Shown here: in pieces, positions 42,093 to 49,441 of the stretch | Numbering within the stretch: the first letter of the stretch is position 1 | How the letters are laid out: every line of letters starts with the position of its first letter | Source: Bacteroidales bacterium UBA755 | GTDB taxonomy: Bacteria; Bacteroidota; Bacteroidia; Bacteroidales; UBA932 | Assembly: GCA_002297815.1 (NCBI GenBank) | Contig: DBKH01000056.1 | Coordinates: 1,919 to 60,578, forward strand | Direction of reading: 5' to 3' | DNA: 58,660 nucleotides | The notes under the pieces: generated by a model | What the model saw: the letters and a program-made list of their open reading frames with translations, nothing else | The model's database searches: none | What the model was told of the DNA's origin: nothing | Program-made: the position numbers and the translations under genes

Positions 42093-42728
42093 TTAGAAGA
42101 GATAGGCGACACCGACCGTGAACTGGCTTCTGTGGCGTGTGGCGTCACCGTCACCGGTGTAGCGGTTGACTAGGCCATAGTCGTAGCCGATCTTGAAGCG
42201 GACGATGTCGTAGAAGTCAACGGCCACTCCACCGCCGAGCATGATGTCGAAACGACCGTAGTTGTAGTCATCATCGTAGTTGTCGATTGTGGCGTCTTTT
42301 GAGAAGCCAGCAACGGAACCTTTCACTTTTGTCTTCGAGGCTAGTCCGTAGGCGAGTGTAGGTCCGGCATAGACGAGTCCCACGATGTCATTGGTCAGCG
42401 GAAGTCCAGCGTTGAACATCACAGGGATTGACAGATAGTGCTCTGTGGCATCCACCTTAGTGTCAACAAGTCCGAAATAGCTGTCAGCGTCACTCTTTGT
42501 CACCAAAGTGTAGTAGAGTCCTGGTGCTACGTTCAGTGCGCCTGTGAGATTGATGTTGTAAGAACCACCAACGTAGAATCCGCTGAGGTTTGTTGTGTTG
42601 GTAGTGCTGCTGACCTTTGCCTTGTCAGAAGAGTTGACATAACCGATGCCGATTGATGGCTGTGCGAGAGCGGCTGTTCCGATGAGCATCATGGATGCCG
42701 CTAAGATTGTTGAAAATACTTTTTTCAT
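42093..42728 (-). CDS. Outer-membrane beta-barrel protein, porin-like
   Basis: A 211-residue exported protein. The start at 42728 gives MKKVFSTILAASMMLIGTAALAQ, a clear signal peptide. The mature part has alternating hydrophobic strands (PSIGIGYVNS, SGFYVGGSYNI, VAPGLYYTLVT, RFDIMLGGGVAVDFYDIVRFKIGYDYGLV) ending in the aromatic FTVGVAYLF. It resembles small Bacteroidota OMPs of the outer-membrane barrel type with unknown cargo. The gene is single. Confidence 0.8.
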   Translation of the reverse strand: MKKVFSTILAASMMLIGTAALAQPSIGIGYVNSSDKAKVSSTTNTTNLSGFYVGGSYNINLTGALNVAPGLYYTLVTKSDADSYFGLVDTKVDATEHYLSIPVMFNAGLPLTNDIVGLVYAGPTLAYGLASKTKVKGSVAGFSKDATIDNYDDDYNYGRFDIMLGGGVAVDFYDIVRFKIGYDYGLVNRYTGDGDATRHRSQFTVGVAYLF

Positions 42729-42770
42729 AATTGATGAATTGTTTTTTAAATTGTTTTCTTCAAACAACGG

Positions 42771-42778
42771 CAAATATA
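42771..42778 (-). promoter_or_regulatory. Predicted -7 promoter element for the OMP gene
   Basis: TATATTTG on the minus strand, an exact TAnnTTTG match 43 bases upstream of the start codon. Confidence 0.55.
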
Positions 42779-42865
42779 TTAAATTTTAATCCAATCCGCC
42801 AATATGTTTGTGAAAAGCAACGATTTTGTTAAATTTTTCGTCCAAATGACAATTTTGAGGTGTCA

Positions 42866-43012
42866 TGTCGCTTCGACAGGCTCAGTGACCGCGGAAGGCC
42901 ATGACGCAAGCTTGTGTCTTTCAATGGTCGCTTCGACAGGCTCAGTGACCGCGCTGGGCGGCAAATGCTGCCAAAATCTTCTTCACCGGTCACTGAGCCT
43001 GTCGAAGTGACC
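42866..43012. repeat. Three family A palindromic repeats
   Basis: Copies at 42866-42890 and 42926-42950 read in the TCGACAGGCTC orientation; the one at 42988-43012 is in the opposite orientation and perfect (GGTCACT/AGTGACC). They fill most of the ~300-bp gap between the OMP gene and the DNA alkylation repair gene. Confidence 0.9.
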
Positions 43013-43027
43013 GCATGGTAGGGATCT

Positions 43028-43774
43028 CTACCTAAGCCGAAGATAATGCCTCCGAAGCTCTTCCGGGAACTTCTCGATGGAGTAGCGCAGCATAGTGCGT
43101 GGCATCGAGGTGGCATATTCATCAAGAAAGGCTTCCAACCTTGGTTGATCGCGCTTTCCAGCCTCGCGAAGCATCCACCCGATAGCCTTGTGCATTAAGT
43201 CGTGCGGATGACTCATCAGCTTGACAGCCAGTGCGTAAGTGTCGTCATATTCCCGATTGCGGATGAAAGTGAACGTCGAGACCACCGCTATTCTCTTCTC
43301 CCAAAGAGACTCGCTGTCCGCCAATGAATATATTCGCTCACGCTCCTGCGGCCTGTCTAGCAGATACCCTCCGACAATTGCCGGGGCAGTCAGGTCCACC
43401 AAATCCCAGTTGTTGATCCTCTCAGTGTGAGCAAGATAGAACTCGAACACATCCTTCGGAACCGACTTCCGGCATTGGCCTACTAGAATCAAAAGCCCGC
43501 ATAGCCTCACTTCATGCCACTGGGATTCCAACAGTCCTTCGACCTCCTCTAGTGACGCGAACATATTCTTTCTTGCCACCGCCCTTGTGTCAGGTACCAC
43601 CACGCCCAAGAACTGGTCGCCTTCGCCATATTCCCCGGCCCCGCATTTGAAGAACCTCGGCAGAACCACCCTCTTTTCTTCGGAATGCAACGCATCCAAC
43701 TCTGCTGTCACTCTTGTGACAAATGATTCAACTGTTTGACAATGAGTATCTTCACAGATAGTATCCTGCGTCAT
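43028..43774 (-). CDS. DNA alkylation repair protein (AlkD-like HEAT-repeat)
   Basis: About 248 residues from the ATG at 43774; the ATG at 43813 is also possible. It is an all-helical HEAT-like protein with LGVVVPDTRAVARKN, ESQWHEVRLCGLLILVGQ, INNWDLVDLTAPAIVGGYL and WEKRIAVVSTFTFIRN. AlkD-like glycosylases remove alkylated bases without base flipping. The WDLVD and VDLT regions fit the catalytic Asp/Trp area. A minus-strand -7 element lies at 43875-43882. Confidence 0.85.
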   Translation of the reverse strand: MTQDTICEDTHCQTVESFVTRVTAELDALHSEEKRVVLPRFFKCGAGEYGEGDQFLGVVVPDTRAVARKNMFASLEEVEGLLESQWHEVRLCGLLILVGQCRKSVPKDVFEFYLAHTERINNWDLVDLTAPAIVGGYLLDRPQERERIYSLADSESLWEKRIAVVSTFTFIRNREYDDTYALAVKLMSHPHDLMHKAIGWMLREAGKRDQPRLEAFLDEYATSMPRTMLRYSIEKFPEELRRHYLRLR

Positions 43775-43874
43775 CTGCACTTCATTTTTCCGATAAAATT
43801 TATTCTGAACCATCCCAATGATTATTGTATGTTGGAAAGCCAATTTGAAAGTAAATCGGTAAACCAATCCTTGA

Positions 43875-43882
43875 CAAAGATA
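43875..43882 (-). promoter_or_regulatory. Predicted -7 promoter element for the AlkD-like gene
   Basis: TATCTTTG on the minus strand (TAnnTTTG). It is about 62 bases before the ATG at 43813 and 101 before the ATG at 43774, so both starts remain possible. Confidence 0.5.
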
Positions 43883-43904
43883 ATGAAAGCAGCATGAAAT
43901 AGCA

Positions 43905-43941
43905 ACGGCTCCGGAACGATGCCTCAACGTTCTGGAGCCGT
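43905..43941 (-). terminator. GC-rich hairpin, probable terminator after the hypothetical gene
   Basis: ACGGCTCCGGAACG and CGTTCTGGAGCCGT form a 14-bp stem with one G-T pair. It lies 135 bases beyond the 3' end of the minus-strand gene at 44076. The T run is weak. Confidence 0.5.
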
Positions 43942-44075
43942 GCGCCTAAGAGAATTTGCGTGATTTTTAACTGATTGTAAATCAGTAGATTATTTGTTTG
44001 TCTTGCGTTGCTATAAACTAAAGACAATGCTTTATTTAATTGAATATCAGGCGTTTATCAATCACGGTGGCATTG

Positions 44076-44441
44076 CTAGTCTTCATCGTCATCGACAAGA
44101 TTCGCAAGGTGCCACTCGGAGTACTTTGTGGGAATATTCTTTGGCCGAAGTACCAGATAGTCATCGCCCTGCCAGACCACTGAATATTCCTTTCCCGCCT
44201 CGCCAAGTAGCTCATCCGACACACTAGCCAGCACAATCTGCCCATTGGTTGAATTGTCCTGCCCTTGGGCCAACAGGGTGATGACGTTGCAGTCCGTCAT
44301 TTGGGACAGATAGTACGCTGACTTTTCCACCGCTGACCAGCTGCCGTTTACATGAAACAGATGGACCAAGTCTTCATTGTCCCTCTCCATGCGAAGGATT
44401 CCGTCCATCTTATCGTTCAAGAATTGAGTGACTGAGATCAT
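44076..44441 (-). CDS. Hypothetical protein
   Basis: A 121-residue protein from ATG at 44441 (MISVTQFLNDKMDGIL). No family is recognised. It has a short hydrophilic N-terminus, a central ALLAQGQ-like helical stretch (YYLSQMTDCNVITLL) and an acidic tail (LVDDDED). It has no signal peptide or membrane helix. It lies 49 bases after the stop of a plausible minus-strand neighbour and is followed by a hairpin. Confidence 0.55.
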   Translation of the reverse strand: MISVTQFLNDKMDGILRMERDNEDLVHLFHVNGSWSAVEKSAYYLSQMTDCNVITLLAQGQDNSTNGQIVLASVSDELLGEAGKEYSVVWQGDDYLVLRPKNIPTKYSEWHLANLVDDDED

Positions 44442-44526
44442 AGCGTTTATTTTTTGAAGGTTACTTAGTGAAAGCAACTACGTTGTGTTTGCGAATGAAG
44501 TCCTGTTTGGCAAAGTGAGATCACCT

Positions 44527-44862
44527 CTATTTTTCCAACTGGAAGATCTTTTCCATAAGATGCCATTTCTGTGTCGAGGTCATGGACGGGTCGCAGCCTT
44601 GGAAGCGGGCGACGTAGGCCTCCCACTCGGCTTGGCGGGGGAGAGTAGCGAGGCGGGCGTTGTCCTTAACGAAATCGAAGTCATCCGTGGTGTCCATGAT
44701 CATGAAGACCTTGCGCTCTAGGCGGTAGATCTGCATGTCGATGATGCCGACGGAGCGGATTCCTTCCTGGATTTCAGGCCAAACGTGACGGTGGGCCTCA
44801 ATGTAGTTCTCTATCATCTGGTTGTCTCCGACCAGCTCAAGGGTTTGACAGTAGCGTTTCAT
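44527..44862 (-). CDS. L-rhamnose mutarotase-family protein (possible L-fucose mutarotase)
   Basis: A 111-residue protein of the RhaM/FucU-like PF05336 type. It begins MKRYCQTLELVGDN, and has EAHRHVWPEIQEGIRSVGIIDMQIYRLERKVFM, DTTDDFDF and RQAEWEAYVARFQ, the usual core with conserved His and Trp. The family interconverts anomers of deoxyhexoses. I start at 44862; the longer in-frame reading upstream is not family-like. It lies in the GDP-fucose cluster, so fucose rather than rhamnose is a reasonable guess. Confidence 0.82.
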   Translation of the reverse strand: MKRYCQTLELVGDNQMIENYIEAHRHVWPEIQEGIRSVGIIDMQIYRLERKVFMIMDTTDDFDFVKDNARLATLPRQAEWEAYVARFQGCDPSMTSTQKWHLMEKIFQLEK

Positions 44863-44885
44863 CTTATTACAGGGATTTAAGGTTG

Positions 44886-44916
44886 CCGTGCGCGGGGCAC
44901 TTACATCTGCGCACGG
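44886..44916 (-). promoter_or_regulatory. Inverted repeat between the mutarotase and the nucleotidylyltransferase gene
   Basis: CCGTGCGC and GCGCACGG are perfect 8-bp inverse arms with a 15-base centre. It lies in the leader between two minus-strand genes and may attenuate or stabilise the transcript. Confidence 0.35.
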
Positions 44917-45028
44917 AGTGTGTTGGGGCTTGGTTCGGTGCGCAGGATCAGCTTTATTGCTCACGACAGATGGTTGAAAGTCAGTGCCGTGCGTGATAAT
45001 GGCTTTCTCACGCGCGAAGTATAGCAGG

Positions 45029-46306
45029 TTACATCCCGCCACGACGGACGGTGATCTCGATGGCTCCTTTCGGGAAGGTGTGGCGCGAGGTGCAGACGAG
45101 GGCGAGGTAGCCACCGCCACCAGCCCCAGGCATCTTCCACGCGAGGACACCCGGCATCCGGGAATATTCATCAATGTAAGCTTGTACGGTCGGCAGGAAC
45201 CCCTCTTCGGAGGAGTTGGCGGAAGTCAGGTCGCCCTGTGCTATCCCTTTTTGAATATGCAAGGACGGGTTCTCGGTTGTTGCTCCGTCCGTTGAAGTCG
45301 GGTTGACCATCCCCGGAAACATCGCGACTTGTGCCTCGAACGAGGCCTTGTAGGCGGCTGCGAAACGATCTAGATCCATGCCCAGAATTGCGTTCCAGCA
45401 GTCATCCGCAGCCTTTGCCAGAGCCTTGACTTTCGAGAGTGTGATGTCCTTCCCTTCGACCACAGAGCAGCCGGGGCGACGTGGGAACATCGGAATCAGG
45501 CAGAGATGCTCCTCAAGCCACGAGAGGACCTTCTCGTCAGAACACGTCTCGATTTTGACAGGCCAGAATCGCTGGTCGTAATAGTGACGCGCAAGCCCCG
45601 GCACACATATTCCTATGGCATCTTGAGCCCCTGAAATTACTCCGTCCGAGCGTTCCGGGTCGTTCTCGAAGCAGAAAACCAACTTCGCCAGCATCTCCGG
45701 ATCCATGTTCGGAAGCTGGTACGGCCAGATCTTCCGGATGGCGTTGCGGGTCGACGTAGAGAGGCCGCAACGCTCCCTCACCTCGAATGTCGGCTCAAGT
45801 GACACGGTTATCGCCCAACCGGGCGCAAGGCATGACACGTACGGCTGGTCAATCCACGTTCCCGCGAGGTCAAGGCGTGTCGGAATTGAGGACTCCGACC
45901 GCTTGAGATCTGTGCTGGACCGAGCCGCCAGTCCCTCCGATGGTCTCCGCTGGAGGACGACATATTCAATCCCCCTTGACTCGCAGAAGCTGCGTTTGTC
46001 CTCATTGGAACCATCCTCATTGACCACGAATATGTCCGGACTCAGTTCCTCGACTGTCGGCACGAAGTCCATTATTCCGTGCCCCCGGTTGATGAACGCA
46101 TCTTTCACGTAGCGGATCGACTTCACCATAAATAGTCGTTCCTGCTCACTATAGACGGTCTTATGGTGCTTATAGTCAAGAATTGTTGCATCGGAGCCGA
46201 TGCCGACATAGAGATCCCCGTAAGCCGAAGCCTCCCGGAAAAACTCCACATGGCCGCTATGCAGAAGGTCATAGCAGCCGGAAACAAATACTTTCTTGTG
46301 TGGCAT
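45029..46306 (-). CDS. Nucleotidylyltransferase / GHMP-kinase-like fusion protein
   Basis: A 425-residue protein with two parts. Residues about 1-140 are a HIGH-family nucleotidylyltransferase (GCYDLLHSGHVEFF, HSGH at 16-19; YSEQERLFMVKSIRYV). Residues about 140-425 resemble a GHMP kinase: TRLDLAGTWIDQP at the start and GAGGGGYLALV (394-404) near the end. The usual GHMP glycine-serine loop is replaced by DGVISGAQDAIG, so kinase activity is uncertain. The gene lies between a mutarotase and fcl-gmd. It may make an activated sugar phosphate from free fucose or a related sugar; this is inference from location. Confidence 0.65.
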   Translation of the reverse strand: MPHKKVFVSGCYDLLHSGHVEFFREASAYGDLYVGIGSDATILDYKHHKTVYSEQERLFMVKSIRYVKDAFINRGHGIMDFVPTVEELSPDIFVVNEDGSNEDKRSFCESRGIEYVVLQRRPSEGLAARSSTDLKRSESSIPTRLDLAGTWIDQPYVSCLAPGWAITVSLEPTFEVRERCGLSTSTRNAIRKIWPYQLPNMDPEMLAKLVFCFENDPERSDGVISGAQDAIGICVPGLARHYYDQRFWPVKIETCSDEKVLSWLEEHLCLIPMFPRRPGCSVVEGKDITLSKVKALAKAADDCWNAILGMDLDRFAAAYKASFEAQVAMFPGMVNPTSTDGATTENPSLHIQKGIAQGDLTSANSSEEGFLPTVQAYIDEYSRMPGVLAWKMPGAGGGGYLALVCTSRHTFPKGAIEITVRRGGM

Positions 46307-46372
46307 GTTAATATTACCTTAGGCGGCACAACCCGAAGAGTTATCGCCCACCATGATTTCTTCTTGGAATAT

Positions 46373-47317
46373 CTACCTTTCCGCCCTCATCGGGTTGTGG
46401 AGGAAGTCCTCGTAGGCGAGACGGATGCCGTCCTCCAGCTCAGTCCTGTAGGTCCAGCCGAGTGACGTGGCTTTGGAGACATCCAAAAGCTTGCGCGGTG
46501 TGCCGTTCGGTTTGGTCGAATCCCAAAGGATCTCGCCACTGTACCCGACAACCCTGGCGACGAGGGCCGTCAGTTCCTTGATCGTTATCTCCTTACCAGT
46601 GCCGGCGTTGACCGTCTCGCTGCCGGAATAGTTGTTCATCAGGAACACGCAGAGATTGGCGAGGTCATCCACATAGAGGAACTCCCTCAACGGCGAGCCG
46701 TCACCCCAGCAGGTCACGGACTGAGCACCGGACACCTTCGCCTCATGAAAACGCCTGATTAAGGCCGGAAGCACGTGGGAGTGGGTCGGGTGGTAGTTGT
46801 CATTGGGCCCGTAGAGGTTCGTAGGCATCACCGAGATGTAGTCAGTGCCGTACTGGCGGTTCAAGAACTCGCAGTACTTAAGGCCGGAGATCTTGGCGAG
46901 GGCGTAGGCTTCGTTCGTCTTCTCCAACGGTCCGGTCAGAAGACAGGACTCCTTCATCGGCTGTGGAGCCATGCGTGGGTAGATGCACGATGAGCCGAGA
47001 AACTCCAGCTTGCGGCACCCGTTAGTCCACGCGGAATGGATGACGTTCATCTCCAGAATCATATTCATGTACATGAAGTCGGCCTGAGCCTCCTCGTTGG
47101 CCACTATCCCACCAACCTTGGCGGCTGCAAGGAACACATATTCAGGCCTCTCGGCCTCGAAGAAGGCCTCCACGGCCCGTTGGTCGCAAAGGTCGAGTTC
47201 CTTGTGCGTTCTCAGTACAAGATTATCATAGCCCTGCCGATGCAGCTCACGGACAATCGCTGACCCCACCATTCCTCGGTGGCCGGCCACATAGATTTTA
47301 GCGTTCTTATCCATCAT
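46373..47317 (-). CDS. fcl: GDP-L-fucose synthase
   Basis: A 314-residue SDR enzyme that epimerises and reduces GDP-4-keto-6-deoxymannose to GDP-L-fucose. Motifs are GHRGMVGSAIVREL (NADP fold), GSSCIYPRMAPQPMKES, the catalytic Tyr and Lys in NEAYALAKISG, and HVLPALIRRF. It is directly downstream of gmd and overlaps its stop (ATGA at 47314-47317). Confidence 0.94.
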   Translation of the reverse strand: MMDKNAKIYVAGHRGMVGSAIVRELHRQGYDNLVLRTHKELDLCDQRAVEAFFEAERPEYVFLAAAKVGGIVANEEAQADFMYMNMILEMNVIHSAWTNGCRKLEFLGSSCIYPRMAPQPMKESCLLTGPLEKTNEAYALAKISGLKYCEFLNRQYGTDYISVMPTNLYGPNDNYHPTHSHVLPALIRRFHEAKVSGAQSVTCWGDGSPLREFLYVDDLANLCVFLMNNYSGSETVNAGTGKEITIKELTALVARVVGYSGEILWDSTKPNGTPRKLLDVSKATSLGWTYRTELEDGIRLAYEDFLHNPMRAER

Positions 47318-48405
47318 TTCACAATTCCTTTTTCAAGATATTCAACAAGATTCATCTTACGCACATCCTCAGCTGCTCCATCAGCAGCGACTTTGCGCAT
47401 GTCATGCTCCACCATGATGCGGACGAGTTCCTCGAAGGATGTCTTGGTCGGGTTCCATCCAAGAGTGGCCTTCGCCTTGGTCGGGTCGCCCCAAAGGTTG
47501 ACCACATCCGTTGGGCGGTAGAAGTCCGGTGACACCTCGACAAGCACTCTGCCAGTCGCCTTGTCTATTCCTTTTTCGTCCGCACCCTCGCCGACGAACT
47601 CAAGCTCGATCCCGGCCTCGCGGAACGCCAGCTGGCAGAACTCACGCACGCTGTGCTGGACGCCGGTAGCGATCACATAGTCATCCGGCCTCTCATTCTG
47701 AAGGATCAGCCACATGCACTCCACATAGTCCTTGGCGTACCCCCAGTCCCGCAGCGACGAGAGGTTGCCGAGGTAGAGTTTCTCCTGTTTTCCCTGACGG
47801 ATCCGCGCGGCAGCGAGAGTGATCTTCCTTGTGACGAACGTCTCACCGCGACGTTCGCTCTCATGATTGAAGAGTATGCCGTTACAGCAGAACATGTTGT
47901 AGGCATCCCGGTACTCCCTGACAATCCAGTACCCATACTGCTTGGCGACGGCATACGGACTGTATGGGTGGAACGGGGTGTTCTCATTCTGGGGCACCTC
48001 CTCCACCTTGCCATAGAGCTCCGAAGTCGACGCCTGGTACATCCTGCACGTCTCTGCGAGTCCGGCCTGGCGGATCGCCTCAAGGATGCGAAGTACACCG
48101 GTCGCATCGACATCAGCCGTGAACTCCGGAGAGTCGAACGACACCTGAACATGGCTCTGCGCCGCAAGGTTGTACACCTCGTCCGGACGGACCTTGTTCA
48201 TAACCTGGATCAGACTCATCGAGTCCCCGAGGTCGGCGTAATGTAGATGGAAATTTGGCTGCCCCTCAAGGTGTGCGATCCTCTCACGGTAGTCCACCGA
48301 AGAACGGCGGATCGTCCCGTGCACGTCATATCCCTTTGACAGCAGCAACTCGGCAAGGTACGAGCCATCCTGGCCCGTGATGCCGGTGATTAGGGCGGTT
48401 TTCAT
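47314..48405 (-). CDS. gmd: GDP-mannose 4,6-dehydratase
   Basis: A 363-residue SDR enzyme that makes GDP-4-keto-6-deoxy-D-mannose from GDP-mannose. The start at 48405 gives MKTALITGITGQDGSYLAEL. Other features are GTIRRSS, NLAAQSHVQVSFDSPEFT, YQASTSELYGKV, and YSPYAVAKQYGYW. With fcl it supplies GDP-L-fucose for the surface polysaccharide. It is the first of gmd-fcl-fusion-mutarotase; codons are GC-richer than in the flippase operon. Confidence 0.95.
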   Translation of the reverse strand: MKTALITGITGQDGSYLAELLLSKGYDVHGTIRRSSVDYRERIAHLEGQPNFHLHYADLGDSMSLIQVMNKVRPDEVYNLAAQSHVQVSFDSPEFTADVDATGVLRILEAIRQAGLAETCRMYQASTSELYGKVEEVPQNENTPFHPYSPYAVAKQYGYWIVREYRDAYNMFCCNGILFNHESERRGETFVTRKITLAAARIRQGKQEKLYLGNLSSLRDWGYAKDYVECMWLILQNERPDDYVIATGVQHSVREFCQLAFREAGIELEFVGEGADEKGIDKATGRVLVEVSPDFYRPTDVVNLWGDPTKAKATLGWNPTKTSFEELVRIMVEHDMRKVAADGAAEDVRKMNLVEYLEKGIVK

Positions 48406-48472
48406 TGGTGAATATGTGTATTTTGTGACTGTTTTATAACAGAGTGCAAGAAGTATTTTGTGACGTAAAATA

Positions 48473-48500
48473 AAAAGAGAGTGCTTCCGCACCCTCTTTT
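48473..48500 (-). terminator. Hairpin terminator downstream of the DUF2335 gene
   Basis: AAAAGAGAGTGC and GCACCCTCTTTT form an 11-bp stem with one mismatch and a TTCC loop. It lies between the DUF2335 gene and gmd, both on the minus strand, and ends the former. Confidence 0.65.
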
Positions 48501-48542
48501 ATGTGTCTATCTTTTTGCCGCGCCAAATGGCGATTCACGGAT

Positions 48543-48638
48543 TCAAAGCATGAGCATCGCCGCTGGTCTCTCTATCGGAAAGTGCTCTTTCTCATAGTCA
48601 ATGACAAAGTCTGACAGCATCAAGGAGGATCTGGTCAC
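48543..48638 (-). pseudogene. Possible truncated HigA-like antitoxin relic
   Basis: Reading the minus strand gives a 31-residue peptide with DYEKEHFPIERPAAMLML near the end, then a stop. The motif Y-E-x-E-H-x-P-I-x-x-P resembles the region just before the helix-turn-helix of HigA-type antitoxins, but the DNA-binding part is absent. It overlaps the end of the DUF2335 gene by 4 bases. Confidence 0.25.
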
Positions 48639-49147
48639 TTTTTTTGATCCTTGCTTTTTGCCTCAAGATCTTTATTTATCAGTTTTTTTCCATTTATGAA
48701 CAAGCCTACGATGACAACCATAGTAACACTAAGGAATGACGCAGCGAATGTTGTCATCCCAAGATGTAGTGCAAAGAATATTGCGACCGCTACGCAGACG
48801 AAGACAATGATGAATCCAAATAATTGACCACGTTTGCTTTGTTCTACTTGACTACCAATAACCTTTGACTCAAGACACATTCTATGCTCTTGTTGTTTTT
48901 CGGCCATTTTAAGAATCCTGTCTGCGGAGCCAGGTTGTATCTGTTCGTAACGTGCCAAGGATTCAGGAGGAGGAATCGGACCTGAAAACATCTCACTGCG
49001 AATGACCATCAAAGCCTCTTTTACTTCCTTCTTCCGGTCGTCTGGGACTGCATCCATAATAATCTTATCCGGACTTTCTGACTCTTGATGCTCTTTGTAA
49101 CCTTCTACGATTTTGTCGTTTTGAATAGTTTCCTCGTTCATAGTCAT
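48635..49147 (-). CDS. DUF2335 membrane protein
   Basis: A 170-residue protein of the DUF2335 family. It has the signature SGPIPPPESLARYEQIQPGSADRILKMAEKQQEHR and two C-terminal membrane helices (LFGFIIVFVCVAVAIFFAL and FLSVTMVVIVGLFI). Function is unknown; the family is sporadic and found near mobile or defence genes in some genomes. It is 16 bases downstream of the small gene at 49164 and likely co-transcribed with it. Confidence 0.8.
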   Translation of the reverse strand: MTMNEETIQNDKIVEGYKEHQESESPDKIIMDAVPDDRKKEVKEALMVIRSEMFSGPIPPPESLARYEQIQPGSADRILKMAEKQQEHRMCLESKVIGSQVEQSKRGQLFGFIIVFVCVAVAIFFALHLGMTTFAASFLSVTMVVIVGLFINGKKLINKDLEAKSKDQKK

Positions 49148-49163
49148 TAGGGTTTATTAGTTA

Positions 49164-49358
49164 TTACTTTATTATGGAGTATAGATCCTGGCCAATAACA
49201 CCAAAATCAGATTCAATAGCAGTTCTGTCTGCTTGCTCATCCGATGAGGACTCGTTGAAAGAATAGTATGGTGTGAAAAGTCCGCCAAGGCTACCTATCC
49301 CAATTAGGAATGAGCCCTTAGAAAAAAGATAATCTGTCCTATAAAATGACTTTTTCAT
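49164..49358 (-). CDS. Small hypothetical protein paired with DUF2335
   Basis: A 64-residue protein from ATG at 49358 (MKKSFYRTDYLFSKGSFLIG). The rest, YYSFNESSSDEQADRTAIESDFGVIGQDL, has the SxxxxADxxAIxxDxxxVGxD pattern I associate with small proteins encoded beside DUF2335 genes. No signal peptide is obvious. The promoter -7 element is at 49379-49386. Function is unknown. Confidence 0.6.
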   Translation of the reverse strand: MKKSFYRTDYLFSKGSFLIGIGSLGGLFTPYYSFNESSSDEQADRTAIESDFGVIGQDLYSIIK

Positions 49359-49378
49359 ACACATTTATGTTATTTTCA

Positions 49379-49386
49379 CAAATATA
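49379..49386 (-). promoter_or_regulatory. Predicted -7 promoter element for the small gene and DUF2335
   Basis: TATATTTG on the minus strand (TAnnTTTG), 20 bases before the ATG at 49358. Confidence 0.6.
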
Positions 49387-49441
49387 CAAAATTCGTACAG
49401 AATTTCAATCAGCCTTAAATCAATTCCAAACCTAAAATCTG

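Noticed and set aside
42804..43125. Open frames rich in SLSLSK or TGSVTA peptides
   Set aside because: These come from translating family A repeats in the gap between the OMP and AlkD-like genes. They have no family-like sequence.
44886..45028. A small gene or riboswitch in the gap between mutarotase and fusion gene
   Set aside because: Only an 8-bp inverted repeat is seen. I could not match any riboswitch fold, and no short frame looks coding.
46163..46465. A 100-codon plus-strand frame across the fusion gene and fcl
   Set aside because: It is antisense to two clear enzyme genes and has no recognisable domain.
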